Shown here piece by piece: positions 14,004 to 20,145 of a DNA stretch of 20,145 nt. The stretch spans positions 96,076 through 116,220 of the forward strand of contig CADEDU010000011.1 of NCBI GenBank assembly GCA_902826155.1, in the 5' to 3' direction. The notes under the pieces are model-generated. The model saw only the letters and a program-made list of their open reading frames with translations. It searched no databases and was not told the origin of the DNA. The stretch is from an uncultured beta proteobacterium. Its GTDB lineage: Bacteria; Pseudomonadota; Gammaproteobacteria; Burkholderiales; SG8-39. Position 1 is the stretch's first letter. The number at the start of each line of letters is the position of its first letter. Both the position numbers and the translations under genes were made by a program.

Positions 14004-15218
14004 TCACGGCTTGCGCTTGTTCACCGGCCGATCGAGCACCGCGCCGCTGCGCCTGAGCGCGGCGATCTGCTCATCGCTGTAGCCGAAGCGTCGTAGCACC
14101 TGATCGGTGTCCTGCGCGAATTTCGGTGGCGCGGTCCGCACGCGCCCGGGCGTGCGCGACAAACGCGCGAGCACTCCCAGTCCGCGATAACCGTCGATCT
14201 CGACCGCCATGTCGCGCGCCTTGGTATGCGGATGATCGACGGCCTGCGGCACCGAATGCACCGGCCCGGCCGGCACGCCCGCTTTCATCAACTGTGCACA
14301 CAGCGTCGCCCCGTCTCGGCCGGCCAGCGCTTTCTCCAACTCCTGCCGCAACAGGGCGCGATGCTTCAAGCGCTCGGTGTTGTTGGTGAAGCGCGGATCG
14401 CGATACAGGTCGTCGCGGCCGAGTACCTTGCAGAATTTCTCGAACTGACCGTCGTTCACCATGCCGAGGAAGATCTCGCCCCCGTCGACCGCAAACTTGT
14501 CGTAGGTCGCGATGTTGGGGTGCGCACTGCCCTGCAATTGCGGCGGCTTGCCGGAAGCGAAATAGTTCGACGCGTGCGGATGCAGCAGGCTGAGGGCCGA
14601 GTCGTACAGCGCCGTCTCCACGTACTGGCCCTTGCCCGAGCGCTCGCGCTCGAACAGCGCCAGCAGCACCGCGATCGTCGTCGACATGCCGGTGGTGAGA
14701 TCGACGATCGGCACACCGACGCGCGTGGTCCCGGTGTCGGGATGGCCATTCACGCTCATCAGCCCGCCCATCGCCTGGAGCACCGCGTCGTAGCCGGGCA
14801 GTTTGCCGAGCGGCCCGTCCAGACCGAACCCGGTTACGCGGCAGTAGATGAGTCGCGGAAAGCGCTGCGCAAGCACCTCGCGGTAGCCCAGCCCCCAGCC
14901 TTCCATCGTTCCGGCCAGGAAGTTCTCGATCAGGACATCGGCTCCGTCGAGCAAGTGCAACAGCACCTCGCGCGCATCGGGCTTGGTCAGATCGAGCGCG
15001 ATCGCCTCTTTGTTGCGGTTGAACCCGTAGTAGTACGCCGCGCTCTCGCCGATGAATGGCGGCCCGAGCAGTCGGGTTTCATCGCCGAGCGGCGGTTCGA
15101 CTTTGATCACCTGCGCGCCGTGGTCGCTCAGCATCTGCGCGCAATACGGCCCGGCGATGACGCGCGATACGTCGACGACGCGCAAGCCGTCGAGGGCACT
15201 GAGTACGGATTGATCCAT
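14004..15218 (-). CDS. Class III CoA-transferase (CaiB/BaiF/formyl-CoA transferase family)
   Basis: The predicted protein has 404 residues from ATG 15218, the normal family length. The N-terminal LDGLRVVDVSRVIAGPYCAQ, then GAQVIKVEPP, FNRNKEAIALDL, ADVLIENF, YCRVTGFG and PGYDAVLQAMGG are all family signatures. D173 in VPIVDLTTGM aligns with the aspartate that forms the acyl-enzyme anhydride. These enzymes move CoA between acyl-CoA and a free acid. The frame extends upstream to 15461, but the extra 81 residues are unlike the family, so I use 15218; the ribosome binding site there is weak. Together with the ligase and MaoC-type genes it suggests acid activation and CoA-ester processing. It is divergent from the SecA-like gene at 15349. 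Confidence 0.93.
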   Translation of the reverse strand: MDQSVLSALDGLRVVDVSRVIAGPYCAQMLSDHGAQVIKVEPPLGDETRLLGPPFIGESAAYYYGFNRNKEAIALDLTKPDAREVLLHLLDGADVLIENFLAGTMEGWGLGYREVLAQRFPRLIYCRVTGFGLDGPLGKLPGYDAVLQAMGGLMSVNGHPDTGTTRVGVPIVDLTTGMSTTIAVLLALFERERSGKGQYVETALYDSALSLLHPHASNYFASGKPPQLQGSAHPNIATYDKFAVDGGEIFLGMVNDGQFEKFCKVLGRDDLYRDPRFTNNTERLKHRALLRQELEKALAGRDGATLCAQLMKAGVPAGPVHSVPQAVDHPHTKARDMAVEIDGYRGLGVLARLSRTPGRVRTAPPKFAQDTDQVLRRFGYSDEQIAALRRSGAVLDRPVNKRKP

Positions 15219-15278
15219 GAATGAGGTCCGGCCGGATCGATGGGAATGGCGGGTGCCGATTGTTCGAGATGGCTGCAC

Positions 15279-15296
15279 CTGCGCACTCGTGCGCAG
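15279..15296. repeat. Perfect inverted repeat in divergent intergenic region
   Basis: CTGCGCAC-TC-GTGCGCAG is a perfect 8-base inverted repeat with a 2-base spacer. It lies between the CoA-transferase start (15218) and the SecA-like start (15349). It could be an operator or a hairpin. Confidence 0.5.
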
Positions 15297-15349
15297 CGCC
15301 CGCCCCGATTGTGCGGGACAGCGGGCCTGCCGCGCTACACTCGTGCGCA
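15284..15349 (+). repeat. 12-base direct repeat flanking the SecA-like gene promoter region
   Basis: CACTCGTGCGCA occurs at 15284-15295 and again at 15338-15349. The first copy overlaps the inverted repeat; the second overlaps the candidate -10 box and runs into the ATG. The offset is 54 bases. Paired copies in a short divergent gap suggest a regulator site, but chance in GC-rich DNA is possible. Confidence 0.4.
15336..15341 (+). promoter_or_regulatory. Candidate -10 box for the SecA-like gene
   Basis: TACACT in the context CGCTACACTCG matches the hexamer and flanks found on the minus strand before 5931. It ends only 7 bases before ATG 15349 and no ribosome binding site is visible, so the mRNA would be leaderless or nearly so. 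Confidence 0.35.
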
Positions 15350-15936
15350 TGTTGAGCTGGCTCTTCTCGAAGAAATCCGCCGAACCGCCGCACGGACGTG
15401 CCCAGCGCGGCGAGGACTCGGTCTGGATGTCGCAGACCGCGCAGCGCGCGGGCATCGCCAAGACGGTCGCAATCCTGGTCGAGGCCGAACGCAGCGTCCT
15501 CGTCGTCGTGCCCTCAACCAGCGCGCTCGACGCCTACGTTGCTGACCTCGCCCGCTTCGCTCCAGTGCGCTGCGCCGATGTCTTCGCGCGCGATGCGCTG
15601 CTTGCCAACATAGCCAAGCCGGGCGCGGTGACGGTCGCGATCGAGAAGGCGCTGCCTGCCGACGCAACACCACTGCAGGGCGACGGGCTCGACATCGTGG
15701 TCGTCGGACGCCACCCGAGCCGCGATGACGACGAGCGCATCGTCGCGTTCGCGGATCGGCTGGGCCGCAATGCCCACATCACCTTTCATCTCGCGCTGGA
15801 CGATCCGCTGCTGGCGCAATTCAGCGATCGCATCGCGCCGTTGCTCGCCAAGCTGGGCACCCCCGAAGACGAGCCGGTGGAACACGCATTCGTGACGCGC
15901 GCGATCGAGAACGCGCAGCGCAAGGCGCAAGGCTGA
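15349..15936 (+). CDS. Orphan SecA NBD2-like protein (degenerate helicase C-terminal domain)
   Basis: The predicted protein has 195 residues and no signal peptide or membrane segment. From memory it lines up with the second nucleotide-binding domain of SecA: [20 protein letters not shown] with the QPVLVGT...SIEKSE region, [13 protein letters not shown] (90-102) with the AVTIATNMAGRGTD motif, [17 protein letters not shown] (113-129) with [35 protein letters not shown] (144-162) with SRFYLSLEDDLMRRF-DRI, and [18 protein letters not shown] (175-192) with [20 protein letters not shown]. The ATPase motifs are lost: GRGTD is replaced by PADAT and GRSGRQGD by ADRLGRNAH. The N-terminal DEAD half, preprotein cross-linking and scaffold domains are absent. 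It is therefore unlikely to hydrolyse ATP by itself. It stands alone between divergent and unrelated genes. Role unknown; a SecA-derived regulator or partner is a guess. Confidence 0.8.
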   Translation: [195 protein letters not shown]

Positions 15937-15949
15937 ACTGCTGCCCGCA

Positions 15950-15955
15950 TACAAT
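15950..15955 (+). promoter_or_regulatory. Candidate -10 box upstream of the hydroxyacid dehydrogenase
   Basis: TACAAT in the context GCATACAATCGCG follows the stop of the SecA-like gene by 13 bases and precedes ATG 16047 by 91 bases. The -35 is poor. It suggests that the dehydrogenase-MFS pair is transcribed independently. Confidence 0.4.
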
Positions 15956-16046
15956 CGCGCCCACCGCGCCGGCGGGTCATCGCTCCCCCTTCACCATCGC
16001 CCCCCGGCGAGCTGCACCAGATCAATTCCCTACACAGGAACCGCCC

Positions 16047-16997
16047 ATGAAGCATGAAGTGCTGGTCACCGGCCCGTTCTATCCGCCCTCGATGGAGCGG
16101 CTCGATCGCGAGTTCACCACCTACAAGTTGTTCCAGGCACCGAACCGCGACGCGATGATCGCCGAGCTCGCGCCGCGCATTCGGGCGGTCGCCGGCAGCG
16201 GGCGAGCCGACGCCGCATTGATCAACGCGCTGCCCAAGCTGGAGATCATCTCCAACTTCGGCGTGGGCTACGACAACGTCGAGGTGCCCGCCGCGGTTGC
16301 GCGCAAGGTGATGGTCACCAACACCCCGGACGTACTCAACGACGCGGTGGCCGACACCACGCTGTCGCTGATCCTGTCGCTCGAACGACGCATCGTCGCA
16401 GGCGACCGCTACGTGCGCGCCGGCAAATGGCTGAAGGCGCCGCTTCCGCTCACCCGGCATCTGGGCGATCTCAAGGTCGGCATCATCGGCCTGGGTCGGA
16501 TCGGCCGGGAGATCGCCAAGCGCGCACTCGCCTTCGACATGACGGTGCAGTACCACAATCGGCGCAAGCTGCCCGATGTGCCGTTCGCATACTTCCCAAG
16601 CGTGCTCGAGCTGGCCAAGGCGAGCGACGTGCTGGTGTGCATCACCCCCGGCGGCAAGGAAACGTTCCACATGATCAACGACGCAGTGCTCGCAGCGCTC
16701 GGACCCAGCGGCACGGTGATCAACATGGCGCGCGGCTCGGTGCTCGATGAGCAGGCGCTGATCAAGCGACTGCGCGAGGGCACGATCGGTGGCGCGGCGA
16801 TCGACGTGTACAAGGAGGAGCCGAAGACGCCCGAGGAGTTGTGGGCGTTCGACAACGTCGTGCTCACCCCGCACGTGGGCAGTGCCACGCACACCACGCG
16901 CACTGCGATGGGCAACCTCGTCGTCGACAACCTGATCGAGCATTTCGCCGGACGCTCGGTGCTCACGCCGATTCCGGAGTGCACGGCCAAGGCTTGA
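16047..16997 (+). CDS. D-isomer-specific 2-hydroxyacid dehydrogenase (glyoxylate/hydroxypyruvate reductase-like)
   Basis: The predicted protein has 316 residues, the usual length. The substrate-domain loop NFGVGYDNV (70-78) is followed by the Rossmann motif VGIIGLGRIGREIAK (G148, G150, G153) and by N171-R-R after the second strand, where arginines favour NADPH. Catalytic residues are R229 (NMARGS), E258 (KEEP) and H276 (TPHVGSAT). Such enzymes reduce glyoxylate, hydroxypyruvate or other 2-oxoacids. AGGAA lies 7 bases before the ATG. Its last bases overlap the start of the MFS gene, so the pair is probably co-translated and the transporter may carry the substrate or product of this enzyme. A link to the neighbouring catabolic genes is possible but not shown. 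Confidence 0.92.
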   Translation: MKHEVLVTGPFYPPSMERLDREFTTYKLFQAPNRDAMIAELAPRIRAVAGSGRADAALINALPKLEIISNFGVGYDNVEVPAAVARKVMVTNTPDVLNDAVADTTLSLILSLERRIVAGDRYVRAGKWLKAPLPLTRHLGDLKVGIIGLGRIGREIAKRALAFDMTVQYHNRRKLPDVPFAYFPSVLELAKASDVLVCITPGGKETFHMINDAVLAALGPSGTVINMARGSVLDEQALIKRLREGTIGGAAIDVYKEEPKTPEELWAFDNVVLTPHVGSATHTTRTAMGNLVVDNLIEHFAGRSVLTPIPECTAKA

Positions 16998-18187
16998 ACG
17001 CCACCGCTCGCACCAGCTGGTCGGCCGTCATTGCGGCCTACTGCGGCGGGCTGGCTGCCGCCACCTTCGCAGGCAAGCTCGCGCCGGCCCTGCCCGGACT
17101 GCAATCGGAATTCGGCCTGTCGCTGGTGGCTGCCGGCTGGCTTTCGTCGATGTTCAATCTGGTCGGTGTGATCGGCGGCGCACTGCTCGGACTGGTGGCC
17201 GACCGCATCGGTGCGCTGCGCTTCGTCGTGCTGGCGTTGGCGTCGCTGATCGCCGGCGCCACGATCGGCGCGCTGACCGGATCGTCCCTGATGCTGTTCG
17301 CCAGCCGCGCCATCGAGGGCTTCGGCTTCATCGCCATCAGCGTCGCCGCGCCGGGATTGATCGCCTCCGCCGCAAGCGCGGCACAGCGCGGCATGGCGGT
17401 CGGGATCTGGTCGAGCTACATGCCCGCCGGCGCCGGCGCGATCATCGCGTTGTGCGCAGTGTTGCTGCCGCTCTGGGGATGGCGCGGCCTGTGGTGGCTG
17501 ACTGCGCTCATCGCAGCCGCAACGCTCGTCTTCCTGTGGAGCCGATCGCGCGGCTACGCCGAGGTCGGCAACACGACCAAGCGCTCGCTCGCAACACTGT
17601 TCGCCTCGATGCGCCAACCGGTGCCATGGCTGCTCGGCACATCGTTCGGCGTCTACAACATCCAGTTCTATGCGGTGATGGTGTGGCTGCCGACCTATCT
17701 GTTGCAGACGCGCGGCATCGACGCTGCGCCGGCGGCACTGCTTACCGCACTGTTCGTGTTCGTCAACTTCTTCGGCAATCTGATCGGCGCCTGGCTGATC
17801 GAGCGCGGCATCGGTCGCGGCCGCATCATCGGCAGCGCGTTCCTGCTCACCGGCATCCTGTTTGCGGGCATCTTCGCCCCGTCAGTGCCCGACCCGCTGC
17901 GCTACGCGTTCGTGCTCGCTTACAGCGTAGCCTGCGGGCCGATCGCCGCCGCCGTGCTCACCGGTGGCACGCGTTACGCACGATCACCGGCCGAAGCAGG
18001 ATCGATTCAAGGTCTGATCGTGCAACTCACCAATGTCGGCATCTTTCTCGGGCCGCCGATTCTGGCGATGGCGGTCACGATGGCGAACGGGGACTGGGCT
18101 GCGGCGCAGTGGGTGTTGATCGGTGCGGCCGTCGCAGGTGTCGTTATCGGCGCGACAATCGGGCGGCTGGAACGGCGCGCATCATGA
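16994..18187 (+). CDS. Major facilitator superfamily (MFS) transporter
   Basis: From a TTG at 16994 the predicted protein has 397 residues and about 12 hydrophobic segments, beginning VIAAYCGGLAAATFAGKLAP and ending VLIGAAVAGVVIGATIG. The loop LGLVADRIGALR between segments 2 and 3 matches the MFS GxxxDRxGxR signature. The TTG overlaps the TGA of the dehydrogenase gene (TTGA), consistent with translational coupling, and no ATG or GTG gives a sensible N-terminus: the next ATG, in SSMFNLVG, would remove the first helix. The ribosome binding site is poor, with AAGG close and GGAG rather distant. Substrate unknown; a small organic acid is plausible because of the coupled dehydrogenase. It is convergent with the sterol-desaturase-type gene across a 44-base gap with no clear terminator. 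Confidence 0.9.
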   Translation: MNATARTSWSAVIAAYCGGLAAATFAGKLAPALPGLQSEFGLSLVAAGWLSSMFNLVGVIGGALLGLVADRIGALRFVVLALASLIAGATIGALTGSSLMLFASRAIEGFGFIAISVAAPGLIASAASAAQRGMAVGIWSSYMPAGAGAIIALCAVLLPLWGWRGLWWLTALIAAATLVFLWSRSRGYAEVGNTTKRSLATLFASMRQPVPWLLGTSFGVYNIQFYAVMVWLPTYLLQTRGIDAAPAALLTALFVFVNFFGNLIGAWLIERGIGRGRIIGSAFLLTGILFAGIFAPSVPDPLRYAFVLAYSVACGPIAAAVLTGGTRYARSPAEAGSIQGLIVQLTNVGIFLGPPILAMAVTMANGDWAAAQWVLIGAAVAGVVIGATIGRLERRAS

Positions 18188-18231
18188 GCCTCCGGTCGCG
18201 CCGCCGAGGGATCCCGCCACCGATTGGGCCG

Positions 18232-19518
18232 CTACGCCCCGCCCTTCCACGTGAACGGAAACGCCTGCTGCTTCACGAATCCGTCGGGCACGTAGTCGCC
18301 GAGCACACCGTAGCGTTCGGGCCATTCGCGATCGGCCTTCACCGCAGTGCCGAACAGATAGTCGAGGAAGGCGAAGTGCGCAGCGTAGTTGCGATCGAGC
18401 GCTTCCTTGTCTTGCGAGTGATGCCAGTGATGGAAGTTGGGCGTGACGATCACGTACGACAACGGCCCCAGCTTCACGCTGACGTTGGCGTGATTGAACA
18501 CCGCCTGGAAGCCGACGATGACGATGTAGGCCTCCACCACCTCCTTGGAAAAGCCGAGCACGAAGATCGGTGCGAGCACCAACGTGCGCGTGAGGATCAG
18601 CTCGAACAGATGCTGGCGTGAGCCGGCGAGCCAGTCCATCGACTTGGCACTGTGATGGACGGCATGCAGCCGCCACAGCATCGGCACCTCGTGATACGCG
18701 CGATGCGCCCAGTACTGCACCAGGTCGGCCACCAGAACGATCAGGAACAGCTCGATCAGGAACGGCAGGCCCTGGATCCACGCCTGCACCGGGCCACTCA
18801 CTGCCCAGCCCAGACCGCGGTTCACGATCTGATTGGTCGCGAGCAGGATGAAACCGACGATCATGTGATTGACGGCGAAGTGCGCGAAATCGGTCTGCCA
18901 CTCCGCACGGAACACCGGCTGCGACTTCTTCAGCGCGAACAGCTTCTCGATGAACACGAAGATCAGCGTCGAGCCGAGCAGATCGAGCACGAACCAGTCG
19001 AGGCCGATGTAGGGCGTGTTGTCGGGAAAATCGCCCACCGGCACGCGATGCCCGCCGGCGGCCACCGCCGCCACCACCAGCAGAAACGCGATCGCCGACA
19101 GCCACCTTCGCCGATTGAAGATGATGTTCACCAGCGACAGGCTGCCGGCGATGATCAGCGCGCCGAGCAATACGTGACGCATCGTGTCGACGTTGTACGA
19201 GCGGCGCAGCTCGGGCGTGCTCAGATACTGCGGAAAGTGGAATACCAGCACACCCAGCACGCACAGGATCGCGAGCACGAGCGCGACCACGCCCGTGGCG
19301 AGCCCCTTGCCCGGTTCGATTGCTCCGTGCGAGCGCGCCAGCCGGTCGAGCTTGTCGACCACCTCGGGCTTCTCGGGCAGTTTCTCGGCGACCTTCTCGA
19401 CCACCTCGGCCGCTTTGGCGATCGCGGCTGCCTTCACGAGGGGACGCCTCGCGGCGTCCTTCGGCGATGATGCGTCGTTCGAGTCGCGGCTCGAATCGTG
19501 GTTCGAATCTTTTTTCAT
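18232..19518 (-). CDS. Membrane fatty acid hydroxylase/sterol desaturase-family protein
   Basis: The predicted protein has 428 residues. The first 70 are hydrophilic and include an alanine/glutamate/lysine-rich helical stretch (AAAIAKAAEVVEKVAEK). Several membrane segments follow (about 72-95, 115-133, 139-155, 173-192, 214-231, 250-270, 308-322). The diiron histidine boxes are complete: H272-R-A-Y-H276, H285-A-V-H288-H289 and H363-H-W-H-H367, with H343 and H381 as extra candidates. The family inserts oxygen or double bonds into lipids, sterols or other hydrophobic compounds using O2. The start at 19518 has GAGGAAC about 9 bases upstream. It follows the LigB-type dioxygenase gene on the same strand by 45 bases, so they are probably co-transcribed. 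Substrate unknown; the long soluble N-terminal extension is unusual. Confidence 0.9.
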   Translation of the reverse strand: MKKDSNHDSSRDSNDASSPKDAARRPLVKAAAIAKAAEVVEKVAEKLPEKPEVVDKLDRLARSHGAIEPGKGLATGVVALVLAILCVLGVLVFHFPQYLSTPELRRSYNVDTMRHVLLGALIIAGSLSLVNIIFNRRRWLSAIAFLLVVAAVAAGGHRVPVGDFPDNTPYIGLDWFVLDLLGSTLIFVFIEKLFALKKSQPVFRAEWQTDFAHFAVNHMIVGFILLATNQIVNRGLGWAVSGPVQAWIQGLPFLIELFLIVLVADLVQYWAHRAYHEVPMLWRLHAVHHSAKSMDWLAGSRQHLFELILTRTLVLAPIFVLGFSKEVVEAYIVIVGFQAVFNHANVSVKLGPLSYVIVTPNFHHWHHSQDKEALDRNYAAHFAFLDYLFGTAVKADREWPERYGVLGDYVPDGFVKQQAFPFTWKGGA

Positions 19519-19563
19519 CGCGATTTGTTCCTCATCGCGTTACCTCCACCACGCTCGACACGC

Positions 19564-20145
19564 TCATTGCATGACGTTCCAGTCGACCCCGCCCATGCCA
19601 CAGCGCAACGGCACCGACGGCTCATAGAAGATCGTCTCGGCTTTTCGTCGGGCACCAGCCGCACCCATCGCGACCATCCAGGCCAGCAGCTCGATCGTGC
19701 CGCCGTCGCCCGCGGCGAGCATCTTCTCCAGCGTCACGTCGCGCAACACGCGTTCGTGATCGCCATCGGCAAGGAGCTCGAGGAACCAGCGATCGAACTG
19801 CTCGTCCACCGCGAAGTACTTCGGGCCGCCGGGATCGTGCGACAGCCCACCGGTGGCCATGATCGCGACACGCTCGTTGCCCGGCCACGCGCGCACTGCT
19901 TCGGCCAGGACCTGACCGAACTGGTAGCACAGCGCGTTCGAAGGTGTGGGCGGCATCACGCAGTTCATGTGGATCGGCACCAGCGCCACGTCGTACTGCG
20001 GCGTAAGCATTTTCAGCGGCACCGACCAGTTGTCGTCGAACAGCAGCTGCTCGGCAAATGCGAGGTTGACGCCACGACGCGCCGACTCGCGCACCACGAA
20101 TCGCGCGAGGTCGCGGTGCCCGGCGACTGCGTAGTCGGCGACGTT
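19564..20145 (-). CDS. Class III extradiol ring-cleavage dioxygenase, LigB type (partial, N-terminus outside window)
   Basis: The frame is open from the right edge to a TGA at 19564, giving 193 residues of the C-terminal part. VPIHMNCVMPPTPSNA, RVAIMATGGLSHDPGG and DEQFDRWFLELL are typical of the LigB/protocatechuate 4,5-dioxygenase beta-subunit family. The His in GGLSH (codon 19837-19839) aligns with the catalytic base of LigB (His195), and the Glu in GGTIELLAW aligns with the iron ligand Glu242. The two N-terminal iron-ligand histidines should lie beyond the window. The family opens catechol-type rings with O2. A GTG at 20097 is not the start, because the frame continues upstream with coding-like sequence. 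It lies upstream of the membrane hydroxylase gene in the same direction. Substrate unknown. Confidence 0.9.
   Translation of the reverse strand, partial: NVADYAVAGHRDLARFVVRESARRGVNLAFAEQLLFDDNWSVPLKMLTPQYDVALVPIHMNCVMPPTPSNALCYQFGQVLAEAVRAWPGNERVAIMATGGLSHDPGGPKYFAVDEQFDRWFLELLADGDHERVLRDVTLEKMLAAGDGGTIELLAWMVAMGAAGARRKAETIFYEPSVPLRCGMGGVDWNVMQ

Noticed and set aside
12301..14082. Long plus-strand open frame (593 residues) opposite the ligase and MaoC-type genes
   Set aside because: It is antisense to a ligase with all ANL motifs, and its translation is Arg/His/Ala-rich without recognisable domains. It is an artefact of high GC content.
15219..15461. 81-residue N-terminal extension of the CoA-transferase
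   Set aside because: The extension overlaps the divergent gene and promoter region and is unlike family N-termini, which start just before LDGLRVVD.
18652..19470. Plus-strand open frame opposite the membrane hydroxylase
   Set aside because: It covers the His-box gene in antisense and has no motif of its own.
1..20145. RNA genes, CRISPR arrays, transposases, attachment sites, replication origins
   Set aside because: No cloverleaf, repeat-spacer array, transposase-like protein or terminal repeats were seen on reading both strands. Small RNAs cannot be excluded without a covariance search.

Overview
This is a GC-rich bacterial window with dense, mostly end-to-end protein genes and no rRNA, tRNA, CRISPR array or insertion sequence that I can see. 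Several gene starts are preceded by TAGAAT, TACAAT or TACACT -10-like hexamers with poor -35 boxes. Together with the gene content (orphan NMT1/THI5-type binding proteins, Rieske oxygenases, class III CoA-transferase, LigB-type dioxygenase) this suggests a Betaproteobacterium, probably of the Burkholderiales. That assignment is inference. The window reads as a catabolic accessory region.

Left half (1-9466): a candidate nitrogen-heterocycle catabolic region. A substrate-binding protein leaves the window at its left edge (minus strand). A plus-strand operon follows: Rieske oxygenase alpha subunit, RutB-like cysteine hydrolase, 3-hydroxyisobutyrate-dehydrogenase-family reductase, and a ring-opening amidohydrolase of the cyanuric acid hydrolase/barbiturase family. 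A second, paralogous substrate-binding protein lies on the minus strand (4894-5931). Divergent from it is a second plus-strand operon: Rieske oxygenase of the phthalate dioxygenase/vanillate demethylase type, PuuE-like polysaccharide deacetylase-fold hydrolase, and cytosine-deaminase-like amidohydrolase. Deaminase, ring hydroxylation, imide ring opening, ureido/amide hydrolysis and a semialdehyde-type reductase form a plausible chain for an amino- or oxo-pyrimidine or triazine compound. The exact substrate is not known.

Middle (9467-15218): a minus-strand LVIVD-repeat beta-propeller gene, a small secreted cysteine-containing protein on the plus strand, and a minus-strand CoA block (class III CoA-transferase, AMP-forming acyl-CoA ligase, MaoC-type double-hotdog protein) suited to activating and processing an organic acid as its CoA ester.

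Right part (15349-20145): a 195-residue orphan protein that looks like a degenerate SecA second nucleotide-binding domain; a 2-hydroxyacid dehydrogenase overlapping an MFS transporter gene; then a minus-strand pair of a LigB-type ring-cleavage dioxygenase (cut by the right edge) and a membrane fatty acid hydroxylase/sterol desaturase-family protein.

Most interesting points: the Rieske, ring-opening amidohydrolase and RutB-like combination with no RutA seen; the orphan SecA-like domain; and the changed Ser position in the ring-opening amidohydrolase.
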